Below are positions 1-8,906 of a stretch of DNA of 64,000 nucleotides, piece after piece; the stretch's first letter is position 1, and every line of letters begins with the position of its first letter. The stretch comes from Flaccisagitta enflata. Taxonomy: Eukaryota; Chaetognatha; Sagittoidea; Aphragmophora. The DNA lies in contig OZ231126.1 in assembly GCA_965153355.1 (NCBI GenBank), positions 32,054,001-32,118,000 on the forward strand, in the 5' to 3' direction. Position numbers and translations under genes: made by a program. The notes under the pieces are model-generated. The model worked only from the letters and a program-made list of their open reading frames with translations. It had not been told where the DNA came from and made no database searches.

Positions 1-43
1 GCCGCGGCGCCAGCGCCAATTTTATCCGACATTGGCGGTCGTC
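1..43 (-). CDS. PHF20-like Tudor/AT-hook protein, exon 4 (partial, runs off window)
   Basis: The exon starts after an acceptor (ctgttgac on the plus strand, read as caacag) and takes up phase 1 left by the exon at 277-559. Joined, they read KKGRGRPPMSDKIGAGAA. RGRP flanked by basic residues and prolines is the core of an AT-hook, the minor-groove binding motif also present in PHF20. The hook is created exactly across the intron, which supports both exon calls. The gene continues beyond base 1. Confidence 0.7.
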
Positions 44-276
44 CTGTTGACAAGGTATGGAGGAGAGGGGGAGAGAAGAAAAGGCTTGAAAGTGTAAGAT
101 TTTTGTCTTTCTATCAACCCAGCCCCAACATCGTTAGAGATCATGGTTTCCTTTTAGCATTGGATTTTTCTAAACAAAATAATAGTTTAAGATGTCGATC
201 ACTAGTCAAAGGATTCAGAAAGGGTGCAAATAAATTACTAATTAATACGAGCAATGAGCTACCCAGATCAACAAAC
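44..276 (-). other. Intron of PHF20-like gene
   Basis: Short 233-bp intron between the Lys/Arg-rich exon and the AT-hook exon, with donor CGAG|GTTTGT and acceptor CAACAG. Nothing else is recognised in it. Confidence 0.6.
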
Positions 277-559
277 CTCGTCCTTTTTTGGCGGTAGGTT
301 TCTGGTCATCGGTGTCCGTGAAACTTCCTCTTAAAGCGTTTGTATCAGTTGACGTCTCTGCAGCGTCACCGCCGCCACCTTCTTCCGCATCGCCGCCCGA
401 TTCCAATGTCACCGTCCGCTTCCGCTTTTTGCCCTTTCGCTGGTCGTCGTCGTAAGCGTATTCTTTGGAAGCGGATTTTTGTTGCGTAGTTTCGGACTTT
501 GCTCCCCCGCTGTTATGGTTGTTGTTAGCGTTGGCAGTCGAACTCGCGTTTTTATTCGC
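277..559 (-). CDS. PHF20-like protein, exon 3: Asn/Ser/Gly-rich linker with basic NLS
   Basis: Open throughout in the phase set by the previous exon (phase 0 in, phase 1 out). It begins ANKNASSTANANNNHNSGG, then has a basic cluster RKGKKRKR that would serve as a nuclear localisation signal, an acidic Gly-rich part, and ends KKGRG, the first half of the AT-hook completed by the next exon. Acceptor aattcag, donor GAG|GTTTGT. No catalytic domain is visible; it reads as a disordered nuclear linker between Tudor domains and AT-hook, as in PHF20 and PHF20L1. Confidence 0.72.
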
Positions 560-728
560 CTGAATTGAGCAAAAGCATTAAGAAACGACCAGAGTTAAGA
601 AACAACCATATTTCGAAATAGGATCTCGATATTCTCCACCCGAACTTTTGCGTCAGTTGCGCTGTCACGATAACTGTCAAGAATTAGATCTCACTCTTGG
701 ATATTAGGATATAAATACTCAGCTTTTT

Positions 729-943
729 AGTCGCGTGCTACGCGACTCTATACCCCGCTTTGTCGGTCCGTCCGTCCGTCGGTCCGTCCATCGGTCCGTC
801 CGTCCTTCCGTCCGTCACACTTTACTTTTTCGGCGTTAATGGAGGTTTTGGCTTTATTGCTCCTGCCCAAATGTTCCACTGACCTCAATTATGGCCCCTG
901 CCCACCCGCACGCGACTGGGGTAGCCGTGTATCCGGCCTTGTT
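729..943 (+). mobile_element. HINE-like hairpin element, GTCGCG subfamily, complete
   Basis: Begins after TTTTT with AGTCGCG-tgcta-CGCGACT, then CTATA and a GTCC/GTCG microsatellite. The 3-prime end has GCACGCGACT (inverted copy of the 5-prime arm), the hairpin GCCG-tgtatc-CGGC and CTTGTT. Length about 215 bp. No open frame of note. Confidence 0.75.
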
Positions 944-1186
944 AGACCAAGACTTCCGACAGACCTCCGAAGTTCTTTTCTCAGCAGCCTAAATTTATAT
1001 ATTTTATTGACTTGCTACAATCTGTCGATCACGCAGTTAAGATTAAACGGCCATGCTATCTTTAAGCGTCTTATTAGCCTTTTAAAGATCGCGTGAAAAA
1101 TGGAAAACTCACCAAACGTCGCAATGTTTTGCAAATCACTTGATTGAGCAATCTTGAGCTACTAGGCGAATTTATTTCACGTTTTT

Positions 1187-1296
1187 AGGTGCGACAAAGC
1201 ACCTCTATAACTGGCTCTGTCCGTCGGTCGGTCTGTCTGTAACGCATTCGTTCGACGATCAACACGTCGCACCTTATTGGCCTACTGGGCCTTGTT
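1187..1296 (+). mobile_element. HINE-like hairpin element, GGTGCG subfamily, minimal complete copy
   Basis: Only 110 bp but with every part of the family: 5-prime hairpin AGGTGC-gacaaa-GCACCT, CTATA, short GTCC/GTCG/GTCT repeat, 3-prime sub-terminal GTCGCACCT (inverted copy of AGGTGCGAC), hairpin GGCC-tact-GGGCC and TTGTT. A closely related copy lies inverted at 46563-46678. Confidence 0.75.
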
Positions 1297-1536
1297 ATAA
1301 TTTCTTTCACTCCGCGTTTTATTCAAGATACATACAGAAGCTGCCAGAAATACAGAGACAGATGTACAAGCGTCACATAAAGGCCAAGACAAACGTGTGG
1401 TCACACCCGCTGTTTAAACAAGACAAGACCCTTACACTACAGAATACATAATTACAGACCAATCAGTTACACACGCCGTGCTACCATTATGAAAACAACA
1501 AACAAACAAACTATTAAAACACTGCCCGCAAAATAC

Positions 1537-2016
1537 CTGTTTCCCACTCTTCTTCTTCTCCCCAAACAGACAGGTATTTCCAGTCGTTCCGTCATCCGGC
1601 AAATGGAATTCTCTCCTCATTTCCCTCGTCATGGGTTTGACGTTAGCGTGTTGGACCGTCTTCTTAAAACCGTCGTAAAAGACAACATCGAATGACGACG
1701 GATTGGCGACGAGGATCTTGGCCGGATACATTCGGCAGTCCGTCCATCGCGCCAACACAATCTCCCCGACGCAGAATTCCGTCCGCGCGTCCATCGATGA
1801 GTGATGGAGATGGTGGTGATGGTGCTGGCGTTTGGATTTGTCACCGGACGAAGATGATTCGCATCGCCGTTGAGATTGTCGTAAGAGAGGTCGTAGACGA
1901 ATTTCCGGGGAATCGACGTCCAAGTCGTCGTCGTTATCGTTACAAGAGGAGGAAGAGGAGAGAGAAATCCACTCGTCGAATCGAGAACTCCATCCTTCGA
2001 AATGAACGTGCGCTAA
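1537..2016 (-). CDS. PHF20-like protein, exon 2: end of Tudor 1 and all of Tudor 2
   Basis: Starts at acceptor attcacag in phase 0 and continues Tudor 1 with VHFEGWSSRFDEW, matching the FKRWNHRYDEW segment typical of PHF20/PHF20L1/MBD-R2. A Ser/Asn/Asp-rich insertion (about residues 92-110) comes before SPEIRLRPL, the usual end of this Tudor domain. A His/Ser linker follows, then Tudor 2 at about residues 152-203: EIVLARWTDCRMYPAKI and VVFYDGFKKTVQHANVKPM. Tudor 2 of this family can recognise methyl-lysine (for example H4K20me2 or p53); the aromatic and acidic residues WTDCRMYP and FYDGF are the expected cage region. Ends with the strong donor AAACAG|GTATTT, phase 0. Confidence 0.85.
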
Positions 2017-2639
2017 CTGTGAATGTGTCATTGTGAACGTGTGCATGTTTGCATGTGTGTATGTCAGTGTGCGGGTCGGGAGTGAAGGGGAGAAAAGGAA
2101 GTAAGGGCGTGAAGACAAAGGTTGCAACGTGAACAGCGAGATCGAGGAAAATAACCGTGCCGGTGGGATAGACCTGTGGTCATATGGTCGAGTGACAATA
2201 CAATGAAAATAGTTGGATATAAAATCATTCGCAAGTTGCAAGAAATATTTTCTTTTCTGTTCTCGGGAGGAAAAGGTGCGGCAGAATTGAAAATGGAGGC
2301 TTTAAGAAAACAAATCCTTAAACCTTTTTAAACAAATTTTCGTTCTGTAGAGATCGGCCTTGGTTAAGCGATTTTTATGACTGAATTGTTTCCATTTGGC
2401 GTCAGCAAGAGAGAGGCGGGAGAGCGAAAAAGTGAACTGGGGTAAGAGGGAGAGCGAGCTGGAGAAAAAGCTTAAAAAGAAGGCTGAAGAAATAACACTT
2501 TTTTTTTAAGAACGTGACATTTTATTCTGAAGCCTTCAAAAGAGATAGAAATAGCTTCTAGTGAAATAACTATGACGTTCTTAATTTTTGAGCTATTTCA
2601 AGAATTGATGTTCTTATAAACTAGGTTCTTACAAAAAAT

Positions 2640-2875
2640 AATAAGTGTAGAGAGAAACTACAGAGATCTAGAGACAGCTAGAGAAAGAGGAAGAAAGCTA
2701 GTGAAAGAGAAAGAAAGCTGGTGAAAGAGAAAGAAAGCTAATGAAAGAGAAAGAAAGCTAGTGAAAGAGAGAGAAAGCTAATGAAAGAGAAAGAAAGCTA
2801 ATGAAAGAGAAAGAAAGCTAGTGAAAGAGAGAGGAAGCTAATGAAAGAGAAAGAAGGCTAGAGAAAGACAGAGAG
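2640..2875. repeat. 24-bp minisatellite GAAAGAGAAAGAAAGCTARTG
   Basis: About ten tandem units of a roughly 24-bp purine-rich repeat with the GCTAGTG/GCTAATG variant at the junction. It lies inside the family C element. Confidence 0.85.
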
Positions 2876-2931
2876 AAAAACAGCAACTGAAAGACAGCAA
2901 CAGAAAGAGAAAGGAGGCAGGAGGAAGAAGA

Positions 2932-3462
2932 CTAACAGGTGTAACACAATTATTGCAGCTCAGAGACAAAAAGAATGGAATCTATATCACGATAAATATT
3001 GATATACAGTTTTCACCATTAGGTAGAGGATAAAAAAATCTTTTTTTTGATCATGAATTTTGTCAATGTTGGTTTAGGCAAAGCCAAGTGATGATTAAAA
3101 CAATGATATGTTTTTTATCAAAATCATTAGAAAATCACTAAAAAATTCACTTATCTTTGAAACACGAAGATTTAAAGGAATAACTAACATAACCAAATTG
3201 GTCTCGTTTTAAAGAATTGTTTTTATTCTAATGACAGCACTCTTCCAAAGTTAATGCTTATTTTCAGGTTCGAATTTTTTTTTTCAGATTGTATATTAAA
3301 AAAACAAAATTACCAAACTGAAATAAAGTAAAACTATTAAATTCAACCAAAGGGTACATTTTGACATATACTTTTGTATTTGTAAAGAATAAGCTGTTAA
3401 AAAAAATTGAATGCATTGAAGTTTTCTTGGTCTAGTTCCAATAATTGTGTTACACCTGTTAG
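2932..3462. mobile_element. 531-bp MITE with perfect 24-bp terminal inverted repeats
   Basis: Ends CTAACAGGTGTAACACAATT (first 20 of 24) and its exact complement at 3439-3462. A TA target duplication is possible inside the ends, pointing to Tc1/mariner-type mobilisation. The interior is AT-rich with no coding capacity. Confidence 0.75.
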
Positions 3463-4078
3463 CCGGAGGAAGAAGGTTGAGGAAAGAAGGCTAAGGTAGG
3501 AGAAAGGAGCGGGGAAAGAGAATGGAGCGGGGAAAGAGAAAGGAGGCTCTTGCGAGAAAAGATAGATTTGAGAGGGTTGAAGTCCGAGTGATTACGTATT
3601 GGTCCGTCCATCCGTTTCCGCGGTTGTGATTATAAGTGAAGGCAACGAGGAGGCGAGAGGGGGAGGTTGTACGCCCTTACCCGCCCGTCCACGTTGCTCG
3701 TCGTTTCAAAAGTGTTCAAAAACGTCGAGCTTTGGCGTTTACGATCATTGAGTTCTCTCACAAGTGGATGAATGGATGAGGCAACATTATTTCAATGGAT
3801 GAGGCCATGAGGCAACAAGAAGATTCAGTTTGGCAACTTCCCTGGAGTCCTGATGTGAAATATCGTCCCCGCTCTTCCAGCATTCGGCAACTACACTTTT
3901 TATTTTCTTATAAGAACCTAGTTTATAAGAACGTCAAGGCTTGAAATTGCCCTAAAATTAAGAACATTGTAGTTATTTTATTAGTAGCTATCTCTATCTC
4001 TTTTGAAGGCTTTAGCAAAAAAATCACGTTCTTATAAAAAACAAAAAGCGTATTATTCCGATAACACTTGTGACTGAC

Positions 4079-4300
4079 CTGTTTCTCTTCGTCGATGTCC
4101 ATCACTTTTGCCGGGTACCAAAGGCCATTGTAATCTTTGGCTTCCAGTCGAAGGCCAACCGTCACTTTCATCGCGCTGGAGGTCGACAACGCAGATGCCA
4201 CAACTACGTCTTTGTTCGCCGCCGCCGTCCTCGCAGAGGCGTCTACTTCGTCATCAATCGGGACAGCGGGTTCATCATCCGCGTCACCAACGATATCCAT
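4079..4300 (-). CDS. PHF20-like protein, exon 1: start codon and first half of Tudor 1
   Basis: The chosen ATG (4298-4300) gives MDIVGDADDEPAV, an acidic/Ala-rich 45-residue N-terminus, then VTVGLRLEAKDYNGLWYPAKVMDIDEEKQ. This is the start of the first PHF20-family Tudor domain, whose hallmark is LEARD..WYPA.I.DID. The exon ends at donor CAG|GTCAGT in phase 0, joining the Tudor 1 remainder at 2016. Human PHF20 also has Tudor 1 almost at its N-terminus, which supports this start, although an upstream in-frame exon cannot be excluded. Expected role: nuclear methyl-lysine reader in a histone acetyltransferase (MOF/NSL-type) complex. Confidence 0.82.
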
Positions 4301-4350
4301 CTTGTCAGCGTCACCCGCAGAGGTTGTTTTGATCAGATCAATGATATCGT

Positions 4351-4373
4351 TTTTTTTTTTTTTTTTTTTTTTT
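4351..4373. repeat. T homopolymer upstream of the PHF20-like start
   Basis: A 23-bp T run (A on the coding strand), about 50 bp upstream of the chosen ATG. No TATA box or other promoter element was recognised between it and 4500. Confidence 0.8.
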
Positions 4374-4935
4374 CTGTGAAGAGAAGAAAACATGCTATGA
4401 ATTATTAGACACTTCAAATGGCGCATGAGGAAACTTAGTCGATAAAATGAATGAGTTAAACGCGAAATTCAATCAAATAACAAGAGAACAAAAAATACGT
4501 ATGACTTTACGTATAGAGAAAATGATCGGATCAACAATCAAGTAGACTATGCTACAAAAAGTGATACAAAAAGTGATACAAAAAAGCTTCAAAATTACAG
4601 TCCCTGGATCGACTGTCTTTGAGAAAACCGCGCGGCGAGAACGATACAAGGGACGAAAAAAAAAAAAAAATTCAAAAAAAATCAAAACAGAAAATATTGC
4701 TTTTAAAAAAATTTATTTTTTTTTGAAAAATTTTAAAAATTCAAAAAAAATTTTTTTTTTTTTTTTTGAAAAAATAATTGATGTCCATGATGGCATGCAT
4801 ACCTTTCAGTCCATTACGGCATACCTTAAAGTCCATAACGGCATACCTTAAAGTCCATGACGGCACACCTTGAACATTGAACACTGAAGTCCAAGAAGGC
4901 AAACCTTGGTCCTTGGAGTCCTTGACGGCAAACCC

Positions 4936-4998
4936 TGTGTGTGTGTCTGTGTGTGTGTGTCTGTGTGTGTGTGTCTGTGTGTCTGTGTGTCTGTGTGT

Positions 4999-5066
<68 letters not shown>
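4936..5066. repeat. (TG)n microsatellite
   Basis: About 130 bp of TG repeats with early TCTG interruptions, then a pure run. Confidence 0.95.
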
Positions 5067-5069
<3 letters not shown>

Positions 5070-5081
5070 CCCACAACAGTA

Positions 5082-5225
5082 ATATATTACTACATAAATA
5101 AGTTTATATCTCATAAACCAGACTTCAGATTTAAATCGAATTTTGCAGGAGCTGTTTAATTGACATTATTTACCTGTTTACTAAGTTTTAAAGAAATTCA
5201 TAAACTTTTACTACCCTTTGCCTAC
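5082..5225 (+). repeat. Single copy of the TACTACATAAATAAG repeat
   Basis: Related to the 165-bp tandem units at 6795-7160: TATTACTACATAAATAAG, CTTCAGATTTAA, TCGAATTTTGCAG and CATAAACTTTTACTACCC occur in the same order. Confidence 0.75.
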
Positions 5226-5600
5226 ACAGCTCGAAATAGCAAGCACGGAGGCGCAATTTTCCGGTCCGTTCCGCCCCGCTCCGCCCCGGAGCTTTTTTCT
5301 CATCTAGCTCTTCCCCCTTACTTGTTTTTGTAACAAATTCTCCGTCGCTGATCATCAACATACTCGGCAGTATTCAATATCCATTTTCGTTAGTTTCTAT
5401 TGCTCAGGTCAGAAGACGTAAAAAATCAAAGCCCGCTCCAATTTTACAGTTTCGGGGCGGACCCATTCAATAACATATTCTATCAGTATGTCCAGTTTTT
5501 AAGTAAGCTTAGTTTCCAATCGAAATGCTTATGACGCGCTGGCAAAGGAAATACGTCACACTTTTCTATGGGATAGAGTGATCAACCGATACGCTGAGAG

Positions 5601-5758
<158 letters not shown>

Positions 5759-5841
5759 CAATCATATATACAAGCAATCATATATACAAACTGATTTACC
5801 CGATCGCGTCTTTTACAATCGGAACAATCGATTCCTGATTT

Positions 5842-5842
<1 letters not shown>

Positions 5843-5936
<94 letters not shown>
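5843..5936. repeat. (GA)n microsatellite
   Basis: Pure GA repeat of about 93 bp, followed by GACAGACC-type degenerate repeats. Confidence 0.95.
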
Positions 5937-5938
<2 letters not shown>

Positions 5939-6014
5939 ACAGACAAGACAGAGACCGACAGACCGACAAGACAGAGACAAGACTGAGAGTGAAAGATGGA
6001 GATGAACAAGAATC

Positions 6015-6302
6015 AAACCAGCCCGATCGGGCAACGATGCGTCCGGGCTGTGTCTTTGCGTGTATTGATCAATGATCATGTGATATATATAGATGGACTA
6101 ATAGATGGATGGAATAACTAAATAGTAAAGGAGGCTCTCAAAATATGTTGGTTGATCATTTGTTTCAGTAAAGGATCTCAACGCGACCAAAAACAGCTGA
6201 GAAATTAGAAAAGCGGTTTTAGCACTTGCGTAACGGACGGACGGACGGACGGACCGACCGACGGACGGACAGACCCTCTTATAGAGATGCGAGGACGCAT
6301 CT
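6015..6302 (-). mobile_element. HINE-like hairpin element, GATGCG subfamily
   Basis: Read on the minus strand it starts AGATGCG-tcct-CGCATCT then CTATAAGAGGGTCTGTCCGTCC. Its far end carries CGCATCGTT, hairpin GCCCGATCGGGC and TGGTTT. Same subfamily as 35135-35421 and 48043-48340. Confidence 0.7.
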
Positions 6303-6330
6303 AAAAATGAGATCAAACCTCAAACCGCAA

Positions 6331-6332
<2 letters not shown>

Positions 6333-6387
<55 letters not shown>
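6333..6387. repeat. (CT)n microsatellite
   Basis: Short pure CT run directly beside the hairpin element at 6015-6302. Confidence 0.9.
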
Positions 6388-6389
<2 letters not shown>

Positions 6390-6794
6390 CCTCTCTTGTT
6401 ATCCAAGTAGACAAGATCATATTCATACGGCATTGTATGAGTAGTGACCCTACCTAAAATCTCGCGTCGACGCGGCTCTCTCTTTACTTCAGCGTCTTAC
6501 ATTTGATTGTGTAATATTGCTTTACCGATCTGTAACTGCCAAACCATGATCGCCCCGAAGGCGCCCCGAAAAAAGCCGGGAAGATTATTGATGTTTTTCG
6601 TAGCTACCCACTTATACATGGACTAATGCAAAGTAAATGAAAGCTACAATGAAACAGTAACTGTCAATATCAAACAGCACTATTTTTCATGCATGGAACA
6701 ACAAGGAAGTGAGAAATTTCGCGCCCCGGAACGCACATTGATTCCCGGGTGGACGGGGAGGAAATCTGTGGAGCAATTCGGGAGGTGGCCTATG

Positions 6795-7160
6795 AAAACT
6801 GCTTAAGTCCTAGTAACATATTACTACATAAATAAGCTAATATCTCATAAACCAAGCTTCAGATTTAATTCGAATTTTGCAGGGGTTGTTAATTTACTAT
6901 CCTCTACTTGTATACCAAATTAAAAAAAAATTCATAAACTTTTACTACCCTTTGCCTATGTAAACTGCCTCAGTCCTAGTAATATATTACTACATAAATA
7001 AGCTAATATCTTATAAACCAGGCTTCAGATTTAATTCGAATTTTGCAGGGGTGGTTTATTTACTATCCTCTACTTGTATACCAAATTAGAAAAAAATTCA
7101 CATACTTTTACTACCCTCTACCTATGTAAACCACCTAAGTCCCAGCTAAATATTACTACA
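6795..7160 (+). repeat. 165-bp tandem repeat, about two units
   Basis: Units start near CAGTCCTAGTAATATATTAC and include TTCGAATTTTGCAGGGGT and TTTTACTACCCTTTGCCTA. An inverted partial copy of the end (GGCAAAGGGTAGTAAAAG) follows at about 7170-7195. Confidence 0.8.
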
Positions 7161-7489
7161 AAAATAATAGGCAAAGGGTAGTAAAAGTTTATGAATTTTT
7201 CTGAAAATTGGTACACAAGCTCCTATTGACCTATAAACAACACCAGCAAAGTTTCATAAAATTCTGAAGTCTGGATCCAAAGATATGAGAAGGTCTTAAA
7301 CAGACTCACCCACCCACCCACGAACAGACTTACACGATGAGGTCCACCTCATAGTCCACCGACGAAAACTGTGCGTCGGGGACAAAAAATGATATCGGGT
7401 CTACGTGTAGGAGAGGACCGGACTTTTTTCAGCGTTTTTAACGAGTTTTTTTTTCACGAAAATTTCAAATCTGAAATAAGAGAACAATT

Positions 7490-7645
7490 TAGGTCAACCC
7501 CTAACCCCATACCAAACCCCTTACCTATACCCACCTTTCGCCCCAAAACTCCACCCCTACTTCCTAACTCCTAAACCCACTTTACTTTAACTCACCCTTA
7601 ACTCCTAACTCAACTTTAGGGTTAGGGGTGGGTTAGGGGTGAACA
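7490..7645. repeat. Degenerate telomere-like C-rich/G-rich stretch
   Basis: CCTAACCCC- and CTAACTC-type words on the plus strand turn into TTTAGGGTTAGGGGTGGGTTAGGGG at the right end. It may be decayed interstitial telomere-like DNA. No perfect TTAGGG array is present. Confidence 0.4.
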
Positions 7646-7801
7646 TGGCTACTGGAAGTCATCCAAGCGTTTTTGAGGCGCGGTTTAAGAGTGTTACCGC
7701 AGCAAGCCCATTTTGATCGGTCGTAGGTTTTTGTCGACCTTGGCTCGCAGTAAACGCCTTCATGCGCTACGAATTTCGAATCTGTCGCAGAATAAAATAC
7801 A

Positions 7802-7979
7802 TACAGTGGAGCACCGCTAGAGCGCACCCGCTAATAAGGCATGCCCGCTTATAAGGTATGAAGCTTACTGTCTCATGAAAGATTTCATAATTATTTCTAT
7901 ATTGGCAATAAAGCATCTTCATTATAAGGCATACTTTTGTCCAGTCCCTTGAAATGCGCTCTAGTGAAGCTCAACTGTA
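7802..7979. mobile_element. 178-bp MITE, TACAGTNGAGC ends
   Basis: Starts TACAGTGGAGCACCGCTAGA and ends with the complement of TACAGTTGAGCTTCACTAGA. TA at both edges fits a Tc1/mariner/pogo-type target. An inverted sister copy lies at 62067-62246. Confidence 0.75.
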
Positions 7980-8053
7980 GTTAGCATTACTGGGAATAGG
8001 TCGAATTACATAACGATTCCAATGGGTTGAAAATGAAGCTTTCCTTTTGGGCA

Positions 8054-8545
8054 GCGGCCCAAAGGGGCCGATGACCTATGCTTTCACACAGGAGAAATTT
8101 CCTCTCTTATTTCTCCGTCCACCCCCTCGAGCCTCATATCCAACCTTGAAGCCCAAAATCAGCTCAAATTCCAGCCTCAAGGCTCAATTTCCGAACTTTA
8201 GGCTCAAATTCTAGTCTTGAGGCTTAAAATTCAGCTACAAGCCTCAAATTACAGCCTCAAAGCCTAAAATCCAGCCTCAAAGCCCAAGATCCAGCCTTGA
8301 GGCTCATTTTCCGGCCATGTGACTCCAATTCCAGCCTCAAGGCACAAAATCAAGCCTCAAAGCCCAAAATCAAGCCTCAAGGCACAAAATCAAGCCTCAA
8401 AGCCCAAAATCAAGCCTCGAAGCTCAAAATCCCCCCTTGAGGCTCAAATCTCAGCATCTTGGCTCAAATAATAGCCTTGAGGTTCAAATCACTGCCTCAA
8501 GACTCAAATCCAGGCCTGGAGACTCAAATCCTAGTCCTCAACTTA
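8054..8545 (+). mobile_element. Family B element (GGGCAGCGGCCC end) with GAGGCTCAAAT minisatellite
   Basis: Starts GGGCAGCGGCCCAAAGGGGC, GATGACCTATGCTTTCACAC, then about 20 imperfect units of AGCCTCAAGGCTCAAAATCC. It ends with GCGTAGGTCATTGGCCCC, an eroded inverted copy of the start. A better preserved copy is at 42451-42943. Confidence 0.7.
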
Positions 8546-8680
8546 TAAGCGTAGGTCATTGGCCCCTCAAAGACAAATTACCGGCTTAGGACAGCGATAG
8601 CTGCTTTTATTGGTGATCAAAGTTTATTGGAGGTATTTGCAAGTTCCGTCATTCAATAGTTTCGTCCTAGCGGTAAGAAT

Positions 8681-8887
8681 TACAGTCGAACCCCGCTCCA
8701 ACGGACCCGCTTTTAATGAAATTCCGATTTTAGTAGTTATTATTTCTTATTCCTAGTAGTTATTATTTCTTATTCCATTGAACTTATTTCCTTATAAATT
8801 TCCTATATTGGCTATAATAAAATTCCGCTTATATTAAATAAATTTTTTTAGTCCCCTGAAATCCATAAGAGCGGGATTTAAGTGTAT
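8681..8887. mobile_element. 207-bp pogo-like MITE
   Basis: Left end TACAGTCGAACCCCGCTCCA, right end complement of TACACTTAAATCCCGCTCTT. It lies directly downstream of the minus-strand gene that ends at 8907. Comparable ends are at 13431 and 50914-51061. Confidence 0.55.
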
Positions 8888-8906
8888 AAATCAAAACTAA
8901 ATTTTG

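Larger units (their letters stand above)
560..1536 (-). other. Intron of PHF20-like gene holding two hairpin elements
   Basis: This intron separates the Tudor exon from the linker exon. It carries two complete hairpin-ended elements in plus orientation, at 729-943 and 1187-1296, described separately. The rest shows no coding signal. Confidence 0.6.
2485..4062. mobile_element. Family C element with ~150-bp inverted ends, nested
   Basis: The left end (about 2497-2650) and right end (about 3893-4047) are inverted copies of each other, sharing TAAGAACGTGA, AGCCTTCAAAAGAGATAGA, ATGTTCTTAATTTT and TTCTTATAAACTAGGTTCTTA. Several spaced TAAGAAC/GTTCTTA boxes inside the ends could be transposase binding sites. 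Related ends occur at 39159-41528, 43345-43775 and 46130-46556. No transposase was found. Confidence 0.6.
2017..4078 (-). other. First intron of PHF20-like gene, occupied by nested transposons
   Basis: A 2.06-kb intron splitting Tudor 1. Most of it is a 1.57-kb inverted-ended element (about 2485-4062) that contains a 24-bp minisatellite and a second 531-bp element. No exon signal was seen inside. Confidence 0.65.

Noticed and set aside
729-1296. Invertible promoter or tRNA-like gene suggested by the GTCGCG hairpin
   Set aside because: No cloverleaf, A/B box or CCA end could be drawn; the hairpin belongs to element ends repeated across the window.
7490-7645. Telomere
   Set aside because: TTAGGG-like words are degenerate and internal; at most interstitial telomere-like DNA.
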